DNA of 64,000 nt from Chloranthus sessilifolius (Eukaryota > Streptophyta > Magnoliopsida > Chloranthales > Chloranthaceae): NCBI GenBank assembly GCA_021018995.1, contig CM037590.1, positions 42,658,287 through 42,722,286 of the forward strand. The letters run 5' to 3'. Below are positions 1-9,436 of this stretch, piece after piece. Every line of letters begins with the position of its first letter. Position 1 is the stretch's first letter. The position numbers and the translations under genes were made by a program. Below the pieces are notes generated by a model. The model saw only the letters and a program-made list of their open reading frames with translations, had not been told where the DNA came from and did not search any database.

Positions 1-878
1 CTTATATCTAAAGCTCGATTCTTTGTGTGTATAGCAGCATAGATGTGTTTTATGGGTCTTTTCTTCAGTTTTTTGTTTTTTTAGATTATTTTTTTCCCTT
101 TGTTTATTTTCTGCAGACATCTATAAACGTTACCAATCTAAGTGTCTAACAATTAACAAACCATCTTGAGTAAAGAATTGTTGCTACTTTTTTCTCTTTC
201 ATATCTTTAGAAGAGGTATTTTTAAAAATAAATAAATTATTCTTGTATTGCAGCCATTCATTATGAGATAGAATGCTGGAACCATCCATGGCTTTTTTAC
301 CATTTTTATAGTTTGTTGTTTAAAGGTTGATTGCAGCACCTTTTTATTTGTTTGATTGTTTCTCTCTCTCTAAGCCTAACCCACTCCGAACACTAAAATT
401 TATGTGCATGGATCGCATGGCCCGCTTGGGCTACAGCCTTTGACCTTTGTCCCAATAATCTATTTTTTTTGGGGGTTATAAACCTTTTTTTACAATAGTT
501 GTAACAATTTATAAAAAAAATAAATTTAATTCAACTTATGCCCCGACGATGAAAATCCTGGCTCTGCTACTGCTTCGAATGATTCAATTTTACATGGCAT
601 TAACATTCCAAAAGGCATTAGAGTAAAGGAGAGAGGTATGGAACTTGCTCTAGATCTTGCAAGTTGCAACATCAAATACTATATCCACACACATAAATAA
701 ATCAAATATAGAAACCAAGTTTTCTCAAGAATAATATGAAACCATACTCTCCTCCCACACCGCATGGCATACCCCAAGTTATTTATTTAATTTTTTCTTA
801 ATATTATATAAATGTTTTTTTTTTTGAACCTTGACTTCAAAACTCTCATATGGTGACCAAGGGTGGAGCGGTTCTTAT
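1..878. other. Non-coding flank downstream of the 879-4594 gene
   Basis: No reading frame or exon could be supported here. The stretch is AT-rich with T and A runs and a short TC run near 361-372. Its right part should hold the 3' untranslated region and polyadenylation site of the minus-strand gene that stops at 879, but I could not fix the site. Confidence 0.5.
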
Positions 879-965
879 TCATAATTTCCGATTTCCGGAC
901 CGACACCGGGGATGTGGTACTCCACTGAGTTGCGCTGTCACAGCAGCTGCAAGGTCTTTGAGAAG
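879..965 (-). CDS. Terminal exon of unidentified minus-strand gene
   Basis: On the minus strand a T-rich tract ending TTTTTTGTAG is followed by 28 open codons and a TGA at 879-881. The product begins LLKDLAAAVTAQLSG and ends with a basic tail, CRSGNRKL. The exon starts in phase 0, which matches the phase-0 end of the exon at 2298-2369. The junction therefore reads EHKK followed by LLKDL and continues a leucine-rich helical stretch. The intron between them, 966-2297, holds a hAT-type MITE. I do not recognise the protein family. The exon is inferred from splice signals and frame only. Confidence 0.55.
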   Translation of the reverse strand, partial: LLKDLAAAVTAQLSGVPHPRCRSGNRKL

Positions 966-1845
966 CTACAAAAAAGAAAAAAAAAATGTTAGGAATAATG
1001 TTTAAAGAGTTTTCAGCAAGACTTATTTATTTATTTATTTTTGATACGGGTTTTCAGCAATGTTGAAATTTCCCCTAGCCTGTAAATTGCTTGAAAAGTT
1101 GACTCAGAAATATGAGGGTCATTAAAATATGTGGGAGCCATCTATCTATTCACTAGATAACGTTTTTTTTACTATAAACTTAATTTTATGCTTAACTACA
1201 AGTTTAGTAATTCAAAGCTGAATTAGTATTTTAATGCATGTAAATCGCATTCCAAACTCTACCAATAATTAATTCACAGTATCTTTTTGATACCGTTATC
1301 TACATCCATCAAACTGCCTTCTCAACTCAGTTTACACATTTCTAGGTGTTTTAAACCTTTTATTTTTGAGATATAAACTCAAGGATTTGTAATGCACCCG
1401 TAAGTTGTGCACCTCTTTTTTCTGTAGTTAGATAGTGTTTTAATCCCTCTCGGTGGCCTCTCACCAAGATTCATTAAAGATATTCGGTAACGACTAACTG
1501 GGAGTACCCACTTGGGCCTGGACACTATCGGTCGACATGTGCCGAGGAATAGAAATTAATGTCGGTGGGTTCTCACTAAAACACTTTACAAAAATTCGGT
1601 AAGGAATCACCGAGATGTCACAGGGAGCAATTAATCCGAAAAGAGGAAGATGAGGGGTTAATGGTTGCCTTCCATGTAACCATGGTTGATCGGTATACAC
1701 CAATGTCAAGTGCAGTATAGAATATAGATAACCCGAATGCTATCCTTGGTGTTGAGTTCAAGCACCTACCTAACACAAATTACGAACTCAAAACGCTTGG
1801 TATTTCTTCAAGGCTATATTACTATCTCACATGTGGGCGTGTAGG

Positions 1846-2200
1846 TAGAGGTCTAAACGGGCCGGGAATGGCTAAAGTAGGTAAGCCCAATATTTACATG
1901 GTCTGGCCCGGCCCCAGTATGGGCTAGTTCCAAAACGCGCGCTTAAAAATTGGCTCGTTGAAGCTCGGCCGCAATCGTTCAAATGAGTTTCGTTATGTAT
2001 AAATTTTCAAGCCGGCCAGCCCGACCTAGCCTGTAATGAACTGAGTATGAGCTAAGGAAAGTAAACTTGATTCATAAATCGGCTGGCCTGGCATGCCTCA
2101 ATTAGTAATAGAGCCGATTATGGGCTAGCTCCAAGAGTCCCGATTATAATTGATCTGTTTAAGGTCCAGCCCGAACTTGGCTCGGCCCATTGAGACCCTA
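1846..2200. mobile_element. hAT-type MITE with GGCCCGG-like interior
   Basis: The left end reads TAGAGGTCTAAACGGGCC. The right end, reverse-complemented, reads TAGGGTCTCAATGGGCC, giving imperfect terminal inverted repeats of about 17 bp. The flanks CGTGTAGG (1838-1845) and CCTGTAGC (2201-2208) match at 6 of 8 positions, fitting an old 8-bp target duplication. The interior is a degenerate string of GGCCCGGC, TCGGCC and AGCCCGA-type words. The ends match those of the element at 18177-18767. No coding capacity. It sits in the last intron of the 879-4594 gene. Confidence 0.65.
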
Positions 2201-2297
2201 CCTGTAGCTTGGTTTCTCTTAGACTACGCCTTTGGCCCCTTAATATTGGAATCATGTAAGATTGAAAATTTCAACAAGCTAGTAACCAATGAATTAC

Positions 2298-2369
2298 CTT
2301 TTTGTGTTCAAGAAAGGCTATCTTCCTCCTAAGCCCTTCAATTTCCTTGTCTACATTGTGGCACTTGGC
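2298..2369 (-). CDS. Internal exon (24 codons) of unidentified gene
   Basis: On the minus strand, CTTGTTGCAG is followed by 72 open bases and then a GTAATTC donor. The exon is phase 0 at both ends. It encodes AKCHNVDKEIEGLRRKIAFL followed by EHKK, a charged stretch with leucine and isoleucine spacing typical of a coiled coil. It joins in frame to the terminal exon at 879-965. The exon upstream at 3340-3445 ends in phase 2, so at least one more exon must lie between 2370 and 3339; I could not place it. Confidence 0.6.
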
Positions 2370-2914
2370 CTGCAACAAGAAATGGGAAAGGAAAGTGATA
2401 AATTTTATTTGTTTATTTTTTCAGGGTTGATATCTTATTGGCCCGTTCCCAAGCAAGATTGAGAGCGAGTCACAATTGTCACAATTTATTTATTTATTTT
2501 TGTTACCCGTAATTAGGAGACTTGAAATCGAGAGCTACGGGGAGCAAACCCATGGTATCAACCCCTACCAATCCCTCTTCGGCCCAATCCTCGCACTATC
2601 TTTCTAAAAGTGTGCCACGTAATACGAAGGAAACAATATTAAGATCTGGCGGGCCAAAGATTGCATGAAAAATACATGCCCACTATATGATTCAGAGTGG
2701 TCAAACAATTTTGAAATAAATTGCTAAACGTTTGACCACTTAAATCGCATGATAGTGATATTTTTCATTGCAATCCTCAACACCTCACATGAGACATCAA
2801 ACCCTCCAAACATAATATTTCAATATAGACCGTTGTTCATATCTATCACAGGGTCCATCATGATATTTTGGCTTTCAATTCAAATGATGATCTACTACTA
2901 GGGTGACTTGGATG

Positions 2915-3246
2915 TAGGGGTGCGACTGGTCGGATTGGGGCCAACACAAATCTGAACAGCCACCCTTGACCTTAACTGAATCCGACCTGTCCAGTAAATT
3001 TAAACCCTCAACCCTAACACAATCCAACCCGTTTAGCAGAAACCTAGGCAGGGTTGGGCAGAGTAGGTTAAAATGTAAGGGTGCGAATCCGATTGGGTCA
3101 AGAAGCCTAAACCGCAACCCAACCCATTCAATAAACGGGTTAGGATTTTCAACCGACCTGAGGGTCAAGATTCTGAGTCCAACCCCGATCTGTGGCGGGT
3201 CAGGTGGTTTCAACCGTTGGGTTGACCCGACCTGTCTGCAACCGTA
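2915..3246. mobile_element. hAT-type MITE with perfect 8-bp target duplication
   Basis: The element starts TAGGGGTGCGACTGGTCGG. Its other end, reverse-complemented, reads TACGGTTGCAGACAGGTCGG. It is flanked on both sides by CTTGGATG (2907-2914 and 3247-3254), a perfect 8-bp duplication as made by hAT transposases. The 332-bp interior is a degenerate array of words like CCAACCC, GGGTTGG and GACCCGA in both orientations, with no transposase. The open frames of 97 and 131 codons across it are by-products of the repeats. It lies in an intron of the 879-4594 gene. Confidence 0.8.
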
Positions 3247-3339
3247 CTTGGATGGGTGAAAAATGTACATGAAAAAGTGGGGATGGTGAGTCTCAAATAA
3301 GCATCAACGGTCATTGGAAAAGCACTAATGAGTGCTCAC

Positions 3340-3445
3340 CTTAGGTTTAACCGCTTAAGAATCACGCAGTTGGTAGATGTCACAGATGCTGAATCCTTTT
3401 TTTCAACCTCTGTCACTCTATCTTTGTTAGAGTTGTCTATAATGA
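3340..3445 (-). CDS. Internal exon (106 bp) of unidentified gene
   Basis: The acceptor TTTTTTATTCATTAG precedes the exon on the minus strand, and the donor is CTAAG followed by GTGAGC. Joined to the exon at 3701-3750, the codon split A/TC stays in frame and the peptide reads CASEIIIDNSNKDRVTEVEK and then KDSASVTSTNCVILKRLNL. The composition is polar and serine/threonine/lysine-rich, unlike a shadow frame. The exon ends in phase 2, which does not fit the start of 2298-2369, so an exon is missing between them. Family unknown. Confidence 0.55.
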
Positions 3446-3700
3446 CTAATGAATAAAAAACTTTCAATTGGAATAAATTGGATCCTGTTGGGATTTGAAG
3501 AGATGAAGTCACGACAGTATAGTGCCGAGCACAGTATCTTTCTTATACATATTATTATATACGAAATAAAAAAATCAGATGGGATTAGCAAATAGCAAGC
3601 AATAGAACAGGCTCATGTACGAAAGCACAGGGATGCTATCAAGAACAAAAGAGGAGGTGTGCAACCAACAAACAAGCAAGAGAAGCCCTCATTGTCTTAC

Positions 3701-3750
3701 TTTCTGAAGCACATGGTGGACTTTTTCCCAATTTGATATAGTCCAAGTGG
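3701..3750 (-). CDS. Short internal exon (50 bp) of unidentified gene
   Basis: On the minus strand a T-rich tract ending TTGTTTAG is followed by 50 bases and a GTAAGA donor. Read with two bases carried in, it gives HLDYIKLGKSPPCASE and ends one base into a codon. That base joins in frame to the exon at 3340-3445. Phase agreement across both junctions is the main evidence. The other frame (PLGLYQIGKKSTMCF) would run into a stop in the next exon. Confidence 0.5.
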
Positions 3751-3865
3751 CTAAACAACGTATAAAGATTACCCAACAAAAAAAACTGCTCATCAAAGAG
3801 TTCAAACTATTCAATCTAAGCAATGTAATATGGTCTTTTCTTCATATTTAATATAGAGTGTATAC

Positions 3866-3963
3866 TGAGGTGCTTGGATTGGATGATACAGAATACAGAT
3901 CCTCAAATGGGCTTTATCTTTTAGATTGCACAACAGTGATAAATTGTTCTGCCCCTTGGACAA
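3866..3963 (-). other. Possible exon linking 4133-4594 to 3701-3750
   Basis: On the minus strand, after CAGTTTTTTTAAG, the frame beginning LSKGQNNLSLLCNLKDKA stays open for about 50 codons. It starts in phase 0, as needed after the exon ending at 4133. Two GT donors (after 3890 or after 3866) both give the phase 2 needed to join 3701-3750. The coding look is weaker than in its neighbours, so this is a candidate only. Confidence 0.3.
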
Positions 3964-4132
3964 CTTAAAAAAACTGTATGCTCATAAGTGCGAAGGTGAG
4001 GATTTTATCTTTAGCCTAAGGTAAGAAGAGTGAATCTCTTAAACAAAAGAAAAGAACCAGGTACCTCCATTTTTACAAAGAAACAAAAGATAGAAAAGTA
4101 AAGAAGAAGAAAAGCTTATGGGCTTTAGTTAC

Positions 4133-4594
4133 CTGTTCCTGTGTCATAGACCCAGCTGCAGATTCCCCATTCTCATTCAAATGGCTTTCCACTTCTTCAG
4201 TTGGCACCCCATTCTCAAAACCTTGCATCTGGTAACTTCCAAAATTTGGTGTGTAGGGATTATGACCCTCATTTCTCATAGTTCCCAGACTCCCACCTCC
4301 ATTATACTGAAACTGCCAGGGCCCATCGTTGACCACGAACCCATTGTTGCTATTTATGCCATGCGTCATGGACGAGTTCCAAGCATCTCCATTTCCATTC
4401 AAATGATTCCTATAACTGAGAGATTCAAGTGGTTGATAGTTGGCAGGAGGCATGGGATTAGGAACTAGCATTTGGTTGGGATATGGAACTCCTTGTAGGC
4501 CATAGTTGTAAGGAGGAGGAATGCTGAGTTGTGGATGCATTGGTGCATATTGGTGAACATTCCTTGGGGTTCCGGATGGGTTTTGTGAATCCAT
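4133..4594 (-). CDS. First coding exon of unidentified plant gene
   Basis: The frame opens at ATG 4594, giving MDSQNPSGTPRNVHQYAPMH, and stays open for 154 codons to MTQEQ. There the minus strand reads GAACAG followed by GTAACT, a canonical donor in phase 0. The reading frame runs a few codons further upstream without another ATG, so 4594 is the best start. The protein is rich in Pro, Asn, Gln, Tyr, Gly and Met, with a low-complexity, probably disordered character and no catalytic motif. Such N-terminal regions occur in plant transcription or RNA-associated regulators, but I do not recognise the family. Downstream exons lie at 3701-3750, 3340-3445, 2298-2369 and 879-965. Confidence 0.7.
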
Positions 4595-5061
4595 GATCAC
4601 TTCCAAGATTACAACCTATAGAAAGCCTGTGTAACTAGAGTTGTTTTTTACATGAGATGAGTTTAAAAAGATGATCAAATTGAAGAAAATAGATTAAAAA
4701 ACCCTAGTACTCTCTTCTTGTGAGTTGTGACTACTTAGACCCACACGTCAACGATATTGTCTAGTTCAGCTTAAATAAATACCCCGATTTTGTTCTTGAC
4801 ATAGGTTTTATGTTTTCGCGTCCCACTCAAAACACGTCATTACATGAAAGGGCTGGTTGCACGGCATCTTATAGCCCAGGCTCCAGACTTCTCTCTATCT
4901 GAAGTGAAGAAGATTGAAAACTTGGTCTAATTGGGAAAATTTCTCGGACTGATCAGAAACTTCACATTTAGGATATGAATGCTTACTTATTTATGGCTGG
5001 TGTTACTACCACACTGCTTAATGTTTCAGCCACCTCACTTAATCAAAGCAAATATTTGCCC
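4595..5061. other. 5' flank of the minus-strand gene
   Basis: This should hold the promoter and 5' untranslated region of the gene starting at 4594. A possible acceptor (TTACACAG on the minus strand, near 4631) lies just upstream of the ATG, so a leader intron is possible. I could not place a TATA box or transcription start with confidence. Confidence 0.3.
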
Positions 5062-5205
5062 GCCTGCTTTGAATCACCCAATGGAGATCTTTTTTGGCCC
5101 AGTATTCCACAGCAGATCGTGAGATCATGGGCCTACCATCTGATAATTAGATGTTGGTTCCACGTGGCATACATCCCAAAAAGTGAATGTTAATCAAGTT
5201 TGAGG
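5062..5205. repeat. P1 palindromic family, half copy A
   Basis: It shares words such as GGAGATC, GAGATCATGGGCCTACCA and CACATCCCAAAAAGTGA with the P1 family described at 5966-6275 and 21311-21802. Only one arm is present. Confidence 0.5.
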
Positions 5206-5323
5206 GTACGTAATGACCACGTTCACCTTTTGGGATGTGTGTTTTTTCGTCAGGGTTTATGCTTACAACCATGTTCTAGATGCCTGCTTTAGCAAGATTA
5301 ATCGATTGACAAGCTATTCTTAA

Positions 5324-5440
5324 GCGGGCAATGATCAGGTCTAAATGGTAGAACCAGAATTCATTCAACCAGATTTGTAGCCGTTGAATAGAAGAGAATC
5401 TTGACTACATGTCATCTTATGAAAATAGAAGTCAAGTCTA
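5324..5440. repeat. Partial relative of the 7671-7865 foldback MITE
   Basis: It begins GGGCAATGATCAGG and includes AGAATCTTGACTACATGTCA, resembling one arm and the centre of the Mutator-like foldback element at 7671-7865. A similar start (AAGGCAATGATCAGGTCC) occurs near 28950. No second arm or target duplication is visible. The rest of 5206-5965 is non-coding, with a CT run at 5494-5512. Confidence 0.3.
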
Positions 5441-5965
5441 TCCATGCCCTTGTTAATGATGATAATCTTTTAAGTTTCAATGTTAGTGACACTTCTCTCT
5501 CTCTCTCTCTCTTTTGTCTATATACTTAATACCATCTCTTTTTTCAAAGATAACCATAGATTCCAGCCATAGTAACTAAGTTTGGAAATCAGGAAAAAAG
5601 GGGAAAAAAAACAATCCTTTTTTTTTTTTTGACAAATCAATCAGACATGTTTACTAAAACTCTTAACTCGATCCTTATTATTGAATTTATCGGGAAAAAA
5701 TCGCTAAAAAATGAGTTTAAAATGTAAAAATTGCTATTTTTGTCTCCTTCAATTAATCGCTTTTTTAAAAAACGCATTTTAATCATGAAAGGAACGGTTT
5801 TTCAAAAACCACGAATTTGGTAACTATGATTCCAGCTAGCGAAAGTTAGTGACGAATGGCAGTGATTTTAACTATTGGCTTAAAAGGGTATCATTGTTAT
5901 GCACCCCATTAACATGTAATTATTATGCACCCCATTAAAATGTTAATTCACCCCACTCGAAGACA

Positions 5966-6275
5966 TTGATCGTCTTGAATCAGGCGATGGAGATCGTTTA
6001 TGTCCCAACCTTCCACAATATTGATTTCGAGATCATGGGAGTACAATTAAAGGGTCAGTTTTTGATTCCGTATAACAAACATAACACACATCCCAAAAAT
6101 GTGACGTAAAAATAATGTGACACCATCATGCCGAAATGTGATTTAAGGGTTTGTTTATTGGATTGTGCCATGTGGAATAAAAAATTGACCGTCCGATGAT
6201 ATGCTTATGATCTCAAGATCCAATTTGTGGAAGATTGGGACGAGAATTGATCTCTATGATCTGATTCGACGCAAT
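5966..6275. repeat. P1 palindromic family, copy B (two arms)
   Basis: The left arm (GATGGAGATCG, TCCCAACCTTCCACAA, GAGATCATGGGAGTAC) is mirrored by the right arm (ATGCTTATGATCTCAAGATC, TTGTGGAAGATTGGGACGAG, TTGATCTCTATGATCTGATT). The arms are imperfect reverse complements of about 130-150 bp around a short centre with CACACATCCCAAAAATGTGA. No open frame spans it. It is one of at least eleven copies in this window. Confidence 0.65.
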
Positions 6276-6324
6276 GGAGCACAAAGCTTCACGATAGACG
6301 TGCACATTAGCGTCTACAAGTTTA

Positions 6325-7425
6325 GGTTGTGTTTGGCATAACTCTTTGTCAGATCCCTGCTAGAGTCAGATATTTACCTGCTCTATGTTAGATAAATAGG
6401 TTCGGGTTGCAAAAGAAGATAAATATTTGAACGAAAATACATAGATCCGGTTCGAGGCACGTCGTAATTCGTTTTCTTTAAACCGAGATTTGCCCCTGCC
6501 ACTATGATCACGTGGCCACCAAAAGGTTACTGGCAAATCGGTTCCAGGATACAACGAACCGGTAGCGTATTCTTGTGATCAGATTTGGTGAATCTGATCA
6601 CGCACCCAGAACACCAAATATCGCTTAAGAAAAGAACTCTGAAGCAAACTTTGAATTCGGGAAACAGAAAAGTTGAAAATCCAGTGAATAAAAGAAAGAC
6701 CTCGGGTCCCATTTTATAGAAATCAAGAGATGCAACAGTACCGATTGGACGAAATGGTTATAGTAACCGATCAGGCACAACGGTTACAAAAGATCTGTTT
6801 AGACATAACGGTTACAACAATAGAATTTTTAAATTTCAAACATTTTTTAAATTTAAATACAAATGATAAAACATGTCCCCTTTTTAAATTCCCGACCCAA
6901 CCCGGCCCGGCCTGGCCCGGTGCGCGCGTGTGTGTGACTGATGGGTTGCATGGCGGTGGAAGCTACAAAATTCAATGCCCCCTGGATGAAGGCTACAAGT
7001 TTTGAGCCAAGACTACATATTATAACCCAAACCCCCAAAAGAGTTTTACCCGGTATGGGACTATTCACAATAGTCCAAAGAACAAAAACTTAAAATATTA
7101 AAAATATTTAACAATCCCCCACTATTTTAAAGGTTTTAAATAAAAAGTTACGAAACTTTTAAAATATCAAAAACTCTAGCAGCTATCTCCCTACTTTTTG
7201 CTAACTACCTGCCAGAGCAAATAAAATCTTCTCTAACAAAGAGTGAATAAAAAATAGAAAGAAATGACGGAGTAAGTAAATCCTGCTCGACAAAGAGTTA
7301 CCATGGAGAAGGGGGACCTGCTAAAGCAAGTAGCAGAGATTTAGCAAAGGGAAAGGAGACCTACTAAAGCAGATAAACCCTCTACGCTCACAGAAAGCTA
7401 ATAGAGAGTTATGGCAAACACAACC
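6325..7425. mobile_element. PIF/Harbinger-like non-autonomous element
   Basis: The left end is GGTTGTGTTTGGCATAACTC. The reverse complement of the right end is GGTTGTGTTTGCCATAACTC, giving a 20-bp terminal inverted repeat with one mismatch. Flanks are TTA on the left and TTG on the right, close to the 3-bp TTA/TAA target typical of PIF/Harbinger. The 1.1-kb interior has no transposase. It contains a minus-strand TATA-like word (CTATAAAATGGGACCC near 6712), a GGCCCGG patch near 6900 and a CCCCCAC-rich stretch near 7115, so it may itself be composite. Confidence 0.55.
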
Positions 7426-7670
7426 TTGGAGAACTAGGAACAAAGAGGACTGAGGAGTGGAAGGTAAAATCTCACCTTTAGAGCAATCGCAGCAGGAGAA
7501 GAGATCCAACAAAAGGGCTTTTTTTTTTGGCCCTATTTTTCATGCAAAAATAAGAGGGCTTTTATGTGATTTATAGTGTAAATGATGGGAATCTATCTCT
7601 ATTTCTGCTTCCATTTTCGGCCTTTACATTTTCTTCCTTTACATCTTACAATATCGCATGACGTATCCTA

Positions 7671-7865
7671 GGGCAATGGTCAGTTCCGGCTAGGTTGAAC
7701 CAATTTCGAGTTCAACTCCATCTGTTGCCCTTGGAAATAGGAGAATGTTGACTGTACGTCATCCTATAAAAAGTAAAAATTACGAAAGTCAAGATTCTCC
7801 CATATCCAAGGGAAGCATATGGGGTTGAACCCGAAATCCAGTTCAACATGGTTGGAGCATTGCCC
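7671..7865. mobile_element. Mutator-like foldback MITE, 10-bp target duplication
   Basis: The arms GGGCAATGGTCAGTTCCGGC and, from the other end, GGGCAATGCTCCAACCATG open an imperfect palindrome that runs about 85 bp inward through GTTGAAC and TTGGAAATAGGAGAATGTTG-like words. Flanks ACGTATCCTA (7661-7670) and ATGTATCCTA (7866-7875) are direct repeats matching at 9 of 10 positions. Long inverted repeats with a 9-11-bp duplication fit the Mutator superfamily. No coding capacity. Confidence 0.7.
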
Positions 7866-7875
7866 ATGTATCCTA

Positions 7876-8569
7876 ATCTAATTTTTCTGACTTGAATATC
7901 CTTGAAGTTTGAGCTAGTCTAGGCATTATTATCCGTTTCTGTAAGGGTGTTTTTGGCCTTTAATAGGCCACAGATTATGGGAGTGTGGTTTTGGCCGAAG
8001 TCCAGCTCTACCATTTATTCATAAGATGGCTAGGACTTAATCGTCTTACCTTTTCTTTTCATAAAAGATGCAAGATGGTTTTTTTTTTTTTTTTTAATAT
8101 ATAAATTTGGGCCTAAATCTCACACATTCAAATAACTATTATATGGTCCAAGCACAAGTTTATTCCATACTTACCCCTGTCTTAACTGTAAATGACTACA
8201 CTTGCCACAAGCTCATGCACACCAAAATTTTAAAATGAATGGGCATTTTCGTTATTAGAAAAAATGAAACTAATTATAATATCATGCCTTCTCTCATTTT
8301 TAATAGTCGAGAATCGAGATACTTCAAACATAGAAAATATTCAAACGACGCACGGGAGATTCATGCCAGCAAAGTGGTGCAGACAAGCATCTAAATCCAG
8401 GTCGATCGTCCGGAGCTGGTACCACGCATCCTTGCTAAATATGGAAAATATTTACGTCATAGAAAAAGATTTAATAACATGCCTACTTTGAAAATAATAA
8501 AATCCAAAAAGCTATTTTTAACGATAATAATTTACTCGCATTATTATATGAGTACCTATATTGGCGCCT
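7876..8569. other. Non-coding stretch
   Basis: AT-rich, with a poly-T run near 8079-8095. The frame at 8264-8491 (75 codons) has no recognisable features. Nothing else was seen. Confidence 0.4.
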
Positions 8570-8935
8570 ACGGGTTACTGAAAGCGCCTATGTCCGAAAT
8601 CCCTTTAAACCCATTGACTATTTCGGATCTGATGATGGAGATCTTGTAATCTCGATCATCTAACAAATGGATCTTGAGACTTGAGTGTACCATCAAACGC
8701 TCAATTTTCCATTCCACCTAGCACAAATACGAAAAATTAGCCCTAAAATTATATTATATACATTACTCCCAAACTTGATTTTAGGGCATATTTTTGGAAC
8801 CTGTGACACATGGAATAAAACGGATTGTTTGATCACAATATCATGGTCTCAAGATCCATTGGGTACTTGGGTAAAAAATGACCTCTATCGCCTTATCCAA
8901 AGCAGTCAATGAGTTTTGAGAGTTTTCAGACATAT
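8570..8935. repeat. P1 palindromic family, copy C
   Basis: It shows both arms, with GATGATGGAGATCTTGTAAT and GATCTTGAGACTTGAGTGTACC on the left, and CACATGGAATAAAACGGATTG and TCATGGTCTCAAGATCCATT on the right. Its left side extends further out (GGCGCCTACGGG...AAAGCGCCTATG) in the same way as the right side of copy F, which suggests the full element is near 490 bp. Confidence 0.55.
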
Positions 8936-8987
8936 CTTTTAGTAAACCTGTAAGCTCTAACAAAGGTACCCTAATTATATTTGGTAG

Positions 8988-9135
8988 GGGTGGTAAAGGG
9001 CTGGAGTAGGGTATGCTAGCTGAACTTGGCCTGAGCCCGAACTAAGCTCGTGATGAGCTTATGATCCCAAGCTTAAGCCCAACCTGCAATAAACTTTCAA
9101 AGCCCAAGTCAGGCCTGACTTGTTTATTCATAAGT
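8988..9135. repeat. Truncated hAT-type element (GGCCC/AGCCC words)
   Basis: It begins TAGGGGTGGTAAAGGGC, the same start as the complete element at 2915. It continues with words such as TTGGCCTGAGCCCGAAC and AAGCCCAAGTCAGGCCTGAC, but no right end is visible before the AT-rich block. Confidence 0.4.
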
Positions 9136-9376
9136 TAGCTAGCTAAAGATATATAAAAATTAGATCTATATTCATATTTAAAAACCTGAGAAATTGCAAT
9201 AAGAAGTTGATATCTATTTCTGAAAAAGTCTTTAGTTTAAAAATATGGGACCTATAATTCCAAAAGTTTTTTTTTTTTCCCAAATGTATGTAAAAGTCAA
9301 TATACTTATAAGAGAGCCCAACGTATAAAGACCTGATTTTTTGCTTATATATGATAATTATCGTATACATGCTTTG

Positions 9377-9378
<2 letters not shown>

Positions 9379-9433
<55 letters not shown>
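9379..9433. repeat. (AT)n microsatellite
   Basis: An uninterrupted AT dinucleotide run of about 55 bp. Confidence 0.9.

Positions 9434-9436
<3 letters not shown>

Noticed and set aside
2875-3270. 131-codon and 97-codon frames on opposite strands
   Set aside because: Both lie inside the hAT-type MITE 2915-3246; the repeats lack stops by composition.
4118-4468. 116-codon plus-strand frame
   Set aside because: It is antisense to the first exon of the minus-strand gene and shows no domain.
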